Assembly: GCF_001895025.1 (NCBI RefSeq)
Contig: NZ_BCXI01000007.1
Location: 171,022 to 235,021 of the forward strand
Length of the DNA stretch: 64,000 nt
DNA from: Rhodococcus zopfii NBRC 100606 = JCM 9919
GTDB taxonomy: Bacteria; Actinomycetota; Actinomycetes; Mycobacteriales; Mycobacteriaceae
Direction: 5' to 3'
A program made the position numbers and the translations under genes. The notes beneath the pieces were generated by a model. That model did no database searches and was not told where the DNA came from. It saw only the letters and a list, made by a program, of their open reading frames with translations. Positions 37,660-46,645 of the stretch are shown here, in pieces; the stretch's first letter is position 1; each line of letters starts with the position of its first letter.

Positions 37660-38327
37660 GTGACCCCCTGCACCTGTCGGGCGATCCGGTTACGAGCCTT
37701 CTCGATGATCCGGGGCGACAGGTCGTCCTGCTGCTCGAGCATCACCGCGAGCCGCTCCGGGTCGCGCCCGGTGAACATATCCCGCACGGTGACCCCGTGC
37801 TCGGGAACCGACACCACTTCGATCGTGTCGCCCGCGGCGACCGGGCCCTCGGTGACGACCTTCAGATATGCGCCGGTGTCGCCGCGCCGGGTGAACCGCG
37901 CGACCCAGCGGGGCTCGGCCGCCCACACCCCGAACGTGGCGCACGGGGTGCGCGGTCCGGTCACCTCGAGCAGCAGACCGCCGGTGCCGACCCGCCACCG
38001 TTCGCCGATCACCGCGTCGCTCGTCGGGATCCCGCTCGACCGCAGGTTCTCGCCGAACCAGCCGACGGGCAGGTCGCGGCCGAGTTCGGACGCCCAGCGC
38101 TGCGCCTCGTCCTCGTCGTAGGCGTACACGGCCTTGAACCGGCCCCCGTGGTGCTCGGTGTCGCACTGCCGGTCGCCGGTGAGTCCGAGTGTGCCCACGT
38201 GCACCGGCTCGGCCACCGGACGCTTGTCGATACCGGTGACCGGGACGCGGCGCGTGCCGCTGTCCCGGATCGAGTGCACCACGCAGACCGCGTCTACCCG
38301 GCCGAGCCGGATATCTGCTGCGTTCAC
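37656..38327 (-). CDS. MOSC domain protein (YiiM-like)
   Basis: About 223 residues. The MOSC core has DRQCDTEHHGGRFKAVYAYDEDEAQRWASELG and WFGENLRSSGI, then a late cysteine in TGPRTPCATFG, the usual position of the conserved MOSC cysteine, followed by a helical tail. Relatives such as YiiM act on N-hydroxylated purines through molybdenum cofactor. GTG 38327 overlaps the ygfZ stop as GTGA. Co-expression with a folate-binding Fe-S protein and asparaginase is noted without an evident shared pathway. Confidence 0.87.
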   Translation of the reverse strand: MNAADIRLGRVDAVCVVHSIRDSGTRRVPVTGIDKRPVAEPVHVGTLGLTGDRQCDTEHHGGRFKAVYAYDEDEAQRWASELGRDLPVGWFGENLRSSGIPTSDAVIGERWRVGTGGLLLEVTGPRTPCATFGVWAAEPRWVARFTRRGDTGAYLKVVTEGPVAAGDTIEVVSVPEHGVTVRDMFTGRDPERLAVMLEQQDDLSPRIIEKARNRIARQVQGVT

Positions 38328-39454
38328 CGCCCGCGCAGCCGTTCGACGGCCAGACGGCCCGCCTGGACGCCGGTGTCGTCCGGAACCGAGTCGGCGTCGA
38401 TCGCCGCGGCGCAGGGACCGGCGACCAAGGCCGTTCCGGCAGGAACGGTGCGTTTGACCAGGGCGAGCGCGATGGGGCCGAGTTCGTGGTGGTCGACGAC
38501 GGTGCCCAGGCGGCCTACGGTCCGGCCGTCCGCGGTCACCGGATCGCCGGGTTCGGGACGGCCGTCGGCGGAACCGTCGAGGTGCAGCAGCACCAGGTGT
38601 CGTGGCGGCTTGCCGAGGTTCTCCACCCGAGCGACCGTCTCCTGGCCGCGATAGCAGCCCTTGTCGAGATGCACGGCACCGAACCGGTCGGGGGCGCCGA
38701 CCCAGCGTGCCTCGTGCGGGATGGTGCGCTCGTCGGTGTCGAGCCCGATGCGCGGGCGCACGGCCTCGACGCGCAGGGCCTCGAACGCCCACGTGCCGGC
38801 GGCGCGGGCACCGGCGGCGGTGAGCGCCCCGAACACTTCGACGAGCCGTTCCCGAGGCACCAGCAGGTCGTACGAGTGGTCGGTCGGCCACGGCATGCGC
38901 CGTACGAAACCGCCCCCGGGGAGCGCGACCGCGGCGTACGGCCGATCCGGCAGCGCCTCGAGGTCGAGGGCGGCGAGGACGCGCGGGTCGCCGGACTGCG
39001 GTCCGAGCAGGCTCAGCACCGCCAGTTCGTTTCCGTCGCGCGGTTCGGCCTTGGCCCAGAAGACCATCTTGGTGAGGAACGCGAGCAGATCCGGACCGCG
39101 CCCGGGTTCGGTGTCGATCCAGGTGACGCCGTCCAGGTCGGTCTGTACGAAGTGGTGTTCGATGCGGCCGTTGGCGTCCAGACTCAGGTTCTCGGCCGAG
39201 GTGCCGTCGGGCAGCGCCGCGACATGCTGGCTCGAGATCGTGTGCAGCCACGAGAGTCGTTCCTCCCCGGAGATCGCGATGACGAACCGCGTCGACCGGT
39301 CGATCACCGCGACACCGAGCGTGGCGGCGCGTTGTTCACCGAGAGGATCGCCGTGATGCCAGGGAAGTCCCGCGTCGGGTGTGCCGGGGGGCGCGGCGAC
39401 AGCGTCGGGGAGCGCGAGGAGTGGGCTTTCGGTCACGATCGGAAACTCGGCCAC
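38324..39454 (-). CDS. ygfZ: YgfZ/GcvT-fold folate-binding Fe-S maintenance protein
   Basis: 376 residues, corresponding to Rv0811c. It has the GcvT-like tetrahydrofolate-binding fold and the YgfZ signature KGCYRGQETVARV (motif KGCYxGQE, Cys ~233). YgfZ supports folate-dependent repair or assembly of some Fe-S enzymes. GTG 39454 is divergent from pabC, a folate-synthesis gene, with a 55-bp shared promoter region. This pairing is conserved with Rv0811c/Rv0812 and makes sense because both concern folate. Confidence 0.9.
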   Translation of the reverse strand: MAEFPIVTESPLLALPDAVAAPPGTPDAGLPWHHGDPLGEQRAATLGVAVIDRSTRFVIAISGEERLSWLHTISSQHVAALPDGTSAENLSLDANGRIEHHFVQTDLDGVTWIDTEPGRGPDLLAFLTKMVFWAKAEPRDGNELAVLSLLGPQSGDPRVLAALDLEALPDRPYAAVALPGGGFVRRMPWPTDHSYDLLVPRERLVEVFGALTAAGARAAGTWAFEALRVEAVRPRIGLDTDERTIPHEARWVGAPDRFGAVHLDKGCYRGQETVARVENLGKPPRHLVLLHLDGSADGRPEPGDPVTADGRTVGRLGTVVDHHELGPIALALVKRTVPAGTALVAGPCAAAIDADSVPDDTGVQAGRLAVERLRGR

Positions 39455-39509
39455 GACACCAGTCTATGGGGAACCGGGTCGTGCACCACCAATGGATAGG
39501 CTGGGCCTC

Positions 39510-40364
39510 ATGGCTGATCGGGTGCTGGTGACGCTGGACGGCGAGGTGCGGGACGCGGATGCGCCGCTGCTCCATGCCGACGATTTCGGGGTGTTGCGCG
39601 GGGACGGCGTCTTCGAGACGTTGCTGGTGCGGGAGGGGCGGGCACGGACCGTCGAGCTGCACCTGGCCCGCATGGCCGCGTCCGCGGAGGCCGCGGGCCT
39701 GCCCGAACCGGATCGCGACGAGTGGCGGCTGGCGATCGAGCTGGCCGTCGAACAATGGGGCAAGGACCGCGAGGGTGCGCTGCGGCTGGTGTACACGCGG
39801 GGTCGCGAGACCGGTGGTGATCCGACCGCGTTCCTGTTGGTGACCCCGGTCGCGGAGCGTGTCGGCGCGGCGCGACGCGACGGCGTGTCGGTGGTGAGCC
39901 TCGAGCGTGGATTTTCGGTGGATCTGGCGTCGAAGGCGCCGTGGCAGCTTCTCGGCGCGAAGACGCTGTCGTATGCGACGAACATGGCCGCGTTGCGACA
40001 CGCGGAGTCGCTCGGCGCCGACGACGTGATCTTCGTCAGCAGCGAGGGGTGCGTACTCGAGGGCCCGCGTTCGACAGTTGTGATCGCGCGGGGCCGGACA
40101 TTGCTGACACCGCCTCCGGCGCAGGGGATTCTGCCCGGCACCACGCAGCAGGCGCTGTTCGAGGTCGCGGATCAGCACGACTTCACGGCCCGGTACGAGA
40201 CGTTGCGCCCGGCCGATCTCGTCGTCGCGGACGGAGTGTGGCTGGTGTCGAGTGTTGCGCTCGCGGTGCGGGTGCACACTCTCGACGGGCATCCGCTCGA
40301 TCGGAGGGCCTTGGTCGGCGAGGTCGAGGAGCTGGTCGATCTGGCGGTCGACACGGTCGACTAG
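39510..40364 (+). CDS. pabC: 4-amino-4-deoxychorismate lyase / class IV aminotransferase
   Basis: 284 residues, corresponding to Rv0812. PLP fold-type IV: the cofactor lysine lies in LLGAKTLSYATNMAALR (~150), and EGCVLEGPRSTVVI and GILPGTTQQAL are family markers. ADC lyase splits aminodeoxychorismate to p-aminobenzoate and pyruvate; branched-chain or D-amino acid aminotransferases are look-alikes. The divergent YgfZ gene favours the folate role. ATG 39510 has TAGGCT 7 nt upstream (leaderless type); ATG 39492 in frame is less likely. Confidence 0.87.
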   Translation: MADRVLVTLDGEVRDADAPLLHADDFGVLRGDGVFETLLVREGRARTVELHLARMAASAEAAGLPEPDRDEWRLAIELAVEQWGKDREGALRLVYTRGRETGGDPTAFLLVTPVAERVGAARRDGVSVVSLERGFSVDLASKAPWQLLGAKTLSYATNMAALRHAESLGADDVIFVSSEGCVLEGPRSTVVIARGRTLLTPPPAQGILPGTTQQALFEVADQHDFTARYETLRPADLVVADGVWLVSSVALAVRVHTLDGHPLDRRALVGEVEELVDLAVDTVD

Positions 40365-40590
40365 GTGCAGAGGCCTGCGCAGACCCGCGGGGTGAGCTGG
40401 CAGTCGCGCGGCACCGACTGTGTTTGTGAACACCGCGTTCGTATCTGCACCCCATTTGCTACTACATTCGGTAGTAACACCGGATTCGGCCTCGTGCACG
40501 TTGCGCGGTCGATACGTTGTGCACAGAATTCGGGTGCGCGCCCACAGCCCGGATTCGGCGACTGTTCCTGGGCGTCACCACGGAGTTGCC
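40365..40590 (+). promoter_or_regulatory. cydA upstream region with two palindromes
   Basis: 226 nt without a gene. TACTAC-attcg-GTAGTA (40460-40476) is an inverted repeat with a 5-bp spacer, and TTGTGCACA (~40517-40525) contains an 8-bp palindrome reminiscent of a CRP half-pair. Either could mediate redox or cAMP control of the oxidase operon; neither is a match good enough to name the regulator. Confidence 0.45.
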
Positions 40591-42081
40591 ATGGATGTGT
40601 TGGACCTGTCCCGGTGGCAGTTCGGCATTACTACCGTCTATCACTTCATCCTCGTCCCGCTGACCATCGGCCTGGCGCCGATGATCGCGATCATGCAGAC
40701 GATGTGGGTGGTCACGAAGAAGGACCACTGGTATCGGCTGACGAAGTTCTTCGGGAAGCTGTTCCTGATCAACTTCGCGCTCGGTGTCGCCACCGGCATC
40801 GTGCAGGAATTCCAGTTCGGCATGAACTGGAGCGAGTACTCCCGATTCGTCGGTGACGTCTTCGGTGCGCCGCTGGCCCTCGAGGGCCTCGTCGCATTCT
40901 TCCTCGAATCCACGTTCCTCGGCCTGTGGATCTTCGGATGGAGCCGGTTGCCGAAACTGCTTCACCTCGCGACGATCTGGCTGGTCGCGATCGGTGTGAA
41001 CGCGTCGGCGTTCTTCATCATCGCCGCGAACTCGTTCATGCAGCACCCCGTCGGCGCGATCTACAACCCGGACACCGGGCGCGCCGAGCTCACCAGCATC
41101 TGGACCCTGCTGACCAACAACACCGCCCTGGCCGCGTTCCCGCACACCGTCGCCGGTGCCTTCCTCACCGCGGGTACCTTCGTCGCCGGCATCGGTGGCT
41201 GGTGGATGGTTCGCAACATGCGGCGTGCGAAGCAGGCGACGGATGTCGCCGAGGCCGAGCGCCTCGAAGGCGAAGCTCGCACCATGTTCCGGCCCGGCAC
41301 CCGTCTGGGCCTGCTCGTGATGATGATCGCCGGGGTTGCGGTGATCTTCACCGGCGATGTCCAGGCCAAGCTCATGTTCCAGCAGCAGCCGATGAAGATG
41401 GCCTCCGCGGAATCGTTGTGCGACACCCAGGTCGACCCGAACTTCTCGATCCTGACCATCGGCACGCACAACGACTGCGAGGGCGTGACTCACCTCATCG
41501 AGGTCCCCTTCGTCCTGCCGTACCTCGCCGAGGGCCAGTTCACCGGCGTCGAACTCCAGGGTGTGCAGGATCTGCAGCTTCAGTACGAGGAGCAGTTCGG
41601 CCCCGGAAACTACCGGCCCAACCTGTTCGTGACGTACTGGTCGTTCCGCGCCATGATCGGCCTCGGCGTGGGCTCGCTGGCCCTGGCGCTGGCCGGACTG
41701 TGGGTCACCCGCGGCGGCCGCCTGCCCGACCAGAAGTGGTTCGGATGGCTCAGTATCGCCGCGATCCCGACCCCGTTCCTGGCCAACAGCGCCGGCTGGA
41801 TCTTCACCGAGATGGGCCGCCAGCCCTGGGTCGTCCACCCCAACCCGACCGGCGTCGACATGATCCGGCTGACCGTCGACCAGGGCGTCTCCGACCACGC
41901 GCCCGCCACGGTGATCGCCTCCCTGGTCGCCTTCACCCTCGTGTACGCCGCGCTCGGCGTGGTGTGGTTCTGGCTGATCCGTCGTTACACGATCGAAGGA
42001 CCGTTGCCGCACGACGTGCATCCGCCCGGGCACGACGAGCCCGACGACGGCCGGCCCAAACAACTGTCCTTCGCGTACTAG
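40591..42081 (+). CDS. cydA: cytochrome bd oxidase subunit I
   Basis: 496 residues with nine hydrophobic helices. LSRWQFGITTVYHFILVPLTIGLAP holds the heme b595 His region at the N-terminus. The high-spin/low-spin heme ligands lie in FALGVATGIVQEFQFGMNW and the Q-loop region, and GWIFTEMGRQPWVV is a family signature. It reduces O2 with quinol and high affinity. ATG 40591 is preceded by GGAG. It is followed by cydB 12 bp downstream and by the CydDC exporter genes, giving a complete cydABDC operon. In M. tuberculosis cyd genes are elsewhere (Rv1620c-Rv1623c). Confidence 0.97.
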   Translation: MDVLDLSRWQFGITTVYHFILVPLTIGLAPMIAIMQTMWVVTKKDHWYRLTKFFGKLFLINFALGVATGIVQEFQFGMNWSEYSRFVGDVFGAPLALEGLVAFFLESTFLGLWIFGWSRLPKLLHLATIWLVAIGVNASAFFIIAANSFMQHPVGAIYNPDTGRAELTSIWTLLTNNTALAAFPHTVAGAFLTAGTFVAGIGGWWMVRNMRRAKQATDVAEAERLEGEARTMFRPGTRLGLLVMMIAGVAVIFTGDVQAKLMFQQQPMKMASAESLCDTQVDPNFSILTIGTHNDCEGVTHLIEVPFVLPYLAEGQFTGVELQGVQDLQLQYEEQFGPGNYRPNLFVTYWSFRAMIGLGVGSLALALAGLWVTRGGRLPDQKWFGWLSIAAIPTPFLANSAGWIFTEMGRQPWVVHPNPTGVDMIRLTVDQGVSDHAPATVIASLVAFTLVYAALGVVWFWLIRRYTIEGPLPHDVHPPGHDEPDDGRPKQLSFAY

Positions 42082-42093
42082 GAGAGCACGATC

Positions 42094-43137
42094 ATGGGAC
42101 TTCAAGAACTCTGGTTCGTTCTCATCGCGGTGCTGTTCACCGGGTACTTCGTGCTCGAGGGCTTCGACTTCGGTGTCGGCATGCTCATGCCGGTGCTCGG
42201 GCGAGGCAAGGACGCAGTCGCCGACACCCGGCGTCGGGTGCTGCTCAACACGATCGGGCCGGTGTGGGACGGCAACGAGGTGTGGTTGCTCACCGCCGGC
42301 GGCGCGTTGTTCGCGGCGTTCCCCGAGTGGTACGCGACGCTGTTCTCCGGGTTCTACCTGCCGCTGCTGCTGATCCTGCTCGCCCTCATCGTCCGGGTCT
42401 GCGCGATCGAGTACCGCGGCAAGATCGACGACCCGACGTGGCGCCGCCGCTGGGACCTCGGGATCATGGTCGGTTCCTGGGTGCCCGCCGTCCTGTGGGG
42501 TGTGGCGTTCGCCAACATCGTCCGCGGCGTCGCGATCGACGAGGACAAGCAGTACGTCGGTGGGTTCTTCGCACTGCTCAACCCGTACGCCCTGCTCGGC
42601 GGGGCCACCACGGCACTCGTGTTCGCGTTGCACGGCGCGGTGTTCCTCGCGCTCAAGACCGGTGACGAGGTCCGCGCCGACGCGGTGAAACTCGCCCATC
42701 GCCTGTCGATCCCGACGGTCGTCGTCGCGGGCGTGTTCGTGCTGTGGACACAGCTGGCCTACGGCAAGGGCTGGACGGCGATCCTCGTCGCAGTCGCTGC
42801 GGTCGCGCTCGTCGCGGTCGTCGCGCTGACCCGGCTCGAACGGGAGGGCTGGGCGTTTGTGTTCACCACCGTGGCGATCGCCGCGACGATCGTGCTCCTG
42901 TTCGGATCGCTCTTCCCGAACGTCATGCCGTCGACGCTGAACGACGCATGGTCGTTGACGATCGAGAACGCGTCGTCGAGCCCGTACACCCTGAAGGTCA
43001 TGACATGGGCCGCCGCGATCGTGACCCCCGTGGTCCTGATCTACCAGGGATGGACGTACTGGGTCTTCCGCCAGCGCATCTCGACCCACCACATCCCGAA
43101 CTCGATCGGGCTGACGGTCGGAGCGGAGCGGTCGTGA
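42094..43137 (+). CDS. cydB: cytochrome bd oxidase subunit II
   Basis: 347 residues, about eight membrane helices. Typical are LQELWFVLIAVLFTGYFVLEGFDFGVGMLMP at the N-terminus, GPVWDGNEVWLLTAGGALFAAFPEWYA and EYRGKIDDPTWRRRWD. ATG 42094 follows GGAGAGCACG. The end overlaps cydD (GTGA at 43134-43137). Confidence 0.97.
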   Translation: MGLQELWFVLIAVLFTGYFVLEGFDFGVGMLMPVLGRGKDAVADTRRRVLLNTIGPVWDGNEVWLLTAGGALFAAFPEWYATLFSGFYLPLLLILLALIVRVCAIEYRGKIDDPTWRRRWDLGIMVGSWVPAVLWGVAFANIVRGVAIDEDKQYVGGFFALLNPYALLGGATTALVFALHGAVFLALKTGDEVRADAVKLAHRLSIPTVVVAGVFVLWTQLAYGKGWTAILVAVAAVALVAVVALTRLEREGWAFVFTTVAIAATIVLLFGSLFPNVMPSTLNDAWSLTIENASSSPYTLKVMTWAAAIVTPVVLIYQGWTYWVFRQRISTHHIPNSIGLTVGAERS

Positions 43138-44843
43138 CCGTTCCCGACGTCACCCCCGCGCGCTTGCTCGATTCCACGGAATCCGGCGGGGCGCGGGGGC
43201 GCCGTCGCCCGATCGATCCGCGGCTGTGGCGGTACTCGGCGTCCGTGCGCGGATATCTCGTCCTGTCCGTCGTTGCCGCGCTGGTCGATGTCGCGGCGAT
43301 CGTGGTGTCCGCGTTGATGATCGGCCGGATCCTGGCCGGGGTCATCACCACCGACGCCCGCGCTCTCGGGGACTGGCGCACCGACCTGGTCGTGCTCGCC
43401 GCGGCGATCACGGTGCGCGTCACCACGTCCTGGGTACGCAGCCGCTACGCGCACCGTTCCGCGAGCCGCGTCGTCGCCGAGCTCGAACACGAGGTGCTCG
43501 CGGCGGCCGCGGCGGCGCCGCCCCGCGACCTGGACCCGCGCCGCGACGAGATCGCCACGGTGCTCACCCGCGGACTCGGCGGCCTGACCGAATACCTCAC
43601 CGGCTACGTGCCGGCACTACTGCTCGCGGTCGTGTCCACCCCGATCGTGCTCGTCGCCATCGCGACCCAGGACCTCACCTCGGCGATCATCGTCGCCGTG
43701 ACACTGCCGCTGATCCCGGTGTTCATGATCCTCATCGGCCTGCTCACCAAGGGCCGTGCCGACCGCACCCTGCGCACGATGACCACCCTGTCCGCGCAAC
43801 TGTTGGACCTGCTCGCGGGCCTGCCGACCCTGCGCGCACTCGGGCGCGAGAAGGGACCTGCGGGCCGCGTACGCGAACTCGGGGACGACCATCGCCGCGC
43901 CACCATGTCGGCGCTGCGGGTCGCGTTCCTGTCCGGGTCGGTGCTCGAGTTCCTCGCGACCCTGTCGGTGGCGCTCGTGGCCGTCGGCATCGGCCTGCGT
44001 CTTGTCGTCGGCGGGATGCCCCTCGAGGCCGGGGTCGTCGCGTTGATCCTCGCACCCGAGGCGTATCTGCCGCTGCGTACCGTCGGCGCCAAATTCCACG
44101 CAGCCGAGGATGGAATGGCTGCGGCGGAAAGGGCTTTCGCGATCCTCGACACCGCACATCCGGCCACGGCGGCGCAGGCGGACGCCGGCACGATCGACGC
44201 CCGCGGCCGCGATCTGGTGCTCGACGGCGTGTCCGTCGCCGGTCGCGACGGCTTCGCCCCGCACGACCTCGACGCGGTGTGCCGTCCCGGCGCGATCACC
44301 GTGCTGACCGGCGCGAACGGCGCCGGCAAGTCCACCGCGCTGCTCGCGATCCTCGGCCTCGCCGAACCCTCGACCGGGCGCGTCCTCATCGGCACCGACG
44401 GGGTGCGCGGCACCGACGCCTGGTGGTCGCAGGTCGCGTGGCTGCCACAGCGGCCGGTCCTGCTGCCCGGGACCCTCGCCGACAATCTCGCGCTCACCGG
44501 AGTGGACGCCGCCGCACCGGATCTTGTAAGTACTTGCTCCGCAACAGGTTTCGACGAGGTGCTGGACGAACTCCCGCACGGATGGAGCACGGAGGTCGGG
44601 GCCGGTGGAACCGGCCTGTCGCTCGGCCAGCGGCAGCGTCTCGCGTTGACCCGCACCCTCGCGTCCCCCCGCCCGGTGCTGCTGCTCGACGAACCGACCG
44701 CGCACCTCGACACCGCGACCGAAGCGACCGTCCTGGCCGCACTGCGCGAACGCGCGGACCGCGGAGCGACCGTCGTGATCGTCGCGCACCGGCCCACCCT
44801 GCTGGCCGCCGCCGATACCGTCGTCGAGGTGACCGCACGATGA
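43134..44843 (+). CDS. cydD: thiol reductant ABC exporter subunit CydD
   Basis: 569 residues: six membrane helices then an ABC ATPase. Walker A is GANGAGKST (~395), the signature is LSLGQRQRLALTR (variant of LSGGQ, with Leu at the third position), Walker B is RPVLLLDEPTAHLD and the H-loop VIVAHRP. CydDC exports cysteine or glutathione-like thiols and is needed to assemble cytochrome bd. In this organism the exported thiol may differ because glutathione is probably absent. GTG 43134 overlaps cydB; the stop overlaps cydC by ATGA. Confidence 0.92.
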   Translation: MTVPDVTPARLLDSTESGGARGRRRPIDPRLWRYSASVRGYLVLSVVAALVDVAAIVVSALMIGRILAGVITTDARALGDWRTDLVVLAAAITVRVTTSWVRSRYAHRSASRVVAELEHEVLAAAAAAPPRDLDPRRDEIATVLTRGLGGLTEYLTGYVPALLLAVVSTPIVLVAIATQDLTSAIIVAVTLPLIPVFMILIGLLTKGRADRTLRTMTTLSAQLLDLLAGLPTLRALGREKGPAGRVRELGDDHRRATMSALRVAFLSGSVLEFLATLSVALVAVGIGLRLVVGGMPLEAGVVALILAPEAYLPLRTVGAKFHAAEDGMAAAERAFAILDTAHPATAAQADAGTIDARGRDLVLDGVSVAGRDGFAPHDLDAVCRPGAITVLTGANGAGKSTALLAILGLAEPSTGRVLIGTDGVRGTDAWWSQVAWLPQRPVLLPGTLADNLALTGVDAAAPDLVSTCSATGFDEVLDELPHGWSTEVGAGGTGLSLGQRQRLALTRTLASPRPVLLLDEPTAHLDTATEATVLAALRERADRGATVVIVAHRPTLLAAADTVVEVTAR

Positions 44844-46645
44844 CCGAACAACGCCGAGGTCCTCGCGCCGGAGGCGATCGGCTCGGAGTTTCGGAGCGAA
44901 TGTACCGTTCGTCTCCTTCAACCGAGGGAACGATACATTCGCTCAGAAAAAGGGGGGGTGGCCCACGCGCCCGGCGCACGAGCGATCTGCGCCGCGCCAT
45001 GACCCTGCTCGAACTCGAACCCCGCCGCGTTCTCGTCGCCGTCGCAGCCGGAGTCGCGACCCTCGGTGCCGCGCTGCTGCTGTCGGGGCTCTCGGCCTGG
45101 CTCATCATCCGCGCCTGGCAGATGCCCCCGGTCCTCGACCTCACGGTCGCGGTCGTGGCCGTGCGCGCCCTCGGCATTTCGCGAGGCCTGTTCCGATACT
45201 GCGAACGCCTGGCCACCCACGACGTCGGGCTGCGCGGCACCACCGCCGCCCGCGCCGGGCTCTACCGGCGGCTCGCCGGGGGCGACCCCGCCGCATCCGC
45301 CGGCCTACGTCGCGGTGACCTGCTCGCCCGCACCGGGGCCGACGTCGACGCGCTCGGCGACGTGGTGGTGCGCGCACTCGTGCCCATCGCCGTCGCGATC
45401 GTGCTGTCCGCCGCCGCCGTCGTCGCGCTCGCCCTGATCTCCCCTCCCACAGCGGCGATCCTCGCGGTCGCGCTGCTGGTCGCGGGGGTGCTTGCCCCGT
45501 GGCTGTCCGCGCGAGCCGCCGCCCGCGCGGAGGCCGACGGGGCGGACGCCCGCGCCCGGTTCGCGCAGGACGCCGTCACCGTCCTCGACCACGCCGCCGA
45601 ACTGAGGGTCGCGGGCCGGCTCGACGCCACGGTCGGCCGGGCCGACGCGGAGAACGACACGGTGATCGCCGCGACCGATCGGGCCGCGGCGCCCGCCGCG
45701 TTCGCCGAGGCCGCGACACCGCTCGCGGTCGGTGCCGCCGTGCTCGGATCACTGCTCGTCGGCATCACCGCCTTCGCGTCCGATCCGACGATGAGCCCGA
45801 TGTCGCTGGGCATTCTCGTGCTGCTGCCGCTCGCCGCATTCGAAGCGGCCGGGGCGTTGCCCGCCGCGGCGCTGACACTGACCCGCGCCCGGATCGCGGC
45901 CGGTCGGATCACCGACCTGCTCGACCGTGCCGACCGGCCCGTCCCGCACGGAGCAACTCCGGTCGACGGTCCCGGACACCTGCGCGCCACCGGGCTGCGC
46001 AGCGGATGGCCGGGCGGTCGCGCGTCGTCCGCCCTCGACCTGGACCTGCCACCCGGCGCGCGCGTCGCGATCGTGGGGGCCAGCGGCAGCGGCAAGACCA
46101 GCACGGTCATGACTCTCGCCGGTCTGCTGCCCGCGGCCGCGGGGACCGTGACCCTCGACGGCGTTGCGCTCGACGAGCTCGACCGGACCCAACTGCCGCG
46201 TCACGTCGGGTTCTTCGCCGAGGACGCCCACATCTTCGAGACGTCGGTGCTCGAGAACCTGCGCGTGGCGCGCGGCGACGTCGACGAGACCGACGCGACG
46301 GCCGCGCTCGACGCCGTGGGGCTGGGGGAGTGGGTGTCCGGTCTGCCGGAAGGGCTCGACACGACCCTCGCGGGCGGTGCCCGCGCGCTGTCGGGTGGTC
46401 AGCGCCGACGGCTCCTGCTGGCCCGGGCACTGCTGTCACCGGCGCAGGTGCTGCTGCTCGACGAACCGACCGAGCATCTCGATGCCGACGACGGCGCGCA
46501 CCTGCAGCGTCTGCTGCTGGATCGGGACGCCGGGCTGGTCGCCGCGGACCGCACGGTCGTCGTCGTCACCCATCAGCTGCCCGCCGGCACGGCCGCGGAT
46601 CGGGTCGTCGAGGTCGCCGAGAATAATCCGTTGCCGGCCCGCTGA
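44840..46645 (+). CDS. cydC: thiol reductant ABC exporter subunit CydC
   Basis: Up to 601 residues. Membrane half then ABC domain with GASGSGKTS (Walker A), ALSGGQRRRLLLARALL (signature) and QVLLLDEPTEHLD (Walker B). ATG 44840 overlaps the cydD stop (ATGA). However, the first ~53 codons are poorly folded, basic, and mostly made of a palindromic DNA element (44894-44944). The family-like sequence begins at ATG 44999 (MTLLELEPRRVLVAVAAG), which would give 548 residues. I annotate the coupled start but regard 44999 as an equal candidate. Confidence 0.9.
   Translation: MTEQRRGPRAGGDRLGVSERMYRSSPSTEGTIHSLRKRGGGPRARRTSDLRRAMTLLELEPRRVLVAVAAGVATLGAALLLSGLSAWLIIRAWQMPPVLDLTVAVVAVRALGISRGLFRYCERLATHDVGLRGTTAARAGLYRRLAGGDPAASAGLRRGDLLARTGADVDALGDVVVRALVPIAVAIVLSAAAVVALALISPPTAAILAVALLVAGVLAPWLSARAAARAEADGADARARFAQDAVTVLDHAAELRVAGRLDATVGRADAENDTVIAATDRAAAPAAFAEAATPLAVGAAVLGSLLVGITAFASDPTMSPMSLGILVLLPLAAFEAAGALPAAALTLTRARIAAGRITDLLDRADRPVPHGATPVDGPGHLRATGLRSGWPGGRASSALDLDLPPGARVAIVGASGSGKTSTVMTLAGLLPAAAGTVTLDGVALDELDRTQLPRHVGFFAEDAHIFETSVLENLRVARGDVDETDATAALDAVGLGEWVSGLPEGLDTTLAGGARALSGGQRRRLLLARALLSPAQVLLLDEPTEHLDADDGAHLQRLLLDRDAGLVAADRTVVVVTHQLPAGTAADRVVEVAENNPLPAR
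44894..44944. repeat. palindromic element inside the cydC 5' end
   Basis: Arms 44894-44910 (gagcgaatgtaccgttc) and 44928-44944 (gaacgatacattcgctc) pair over 17 bp with one mismatch around a 17-nt loop, followed by GAAAAAGGGGGGG. The composition is unlike the surrounding cyd coding sequence. It resembles an intergenic palindromic repeat that came to lie in or before a coding frame. Confidence 0.75.

Noticed and set aside
40462..43092. A long minus-strand open frame opposite cydA and cydB
   Set aside because: The translation is low-complexity and charged, while the + strand encodes complete bd oxidase subunits.
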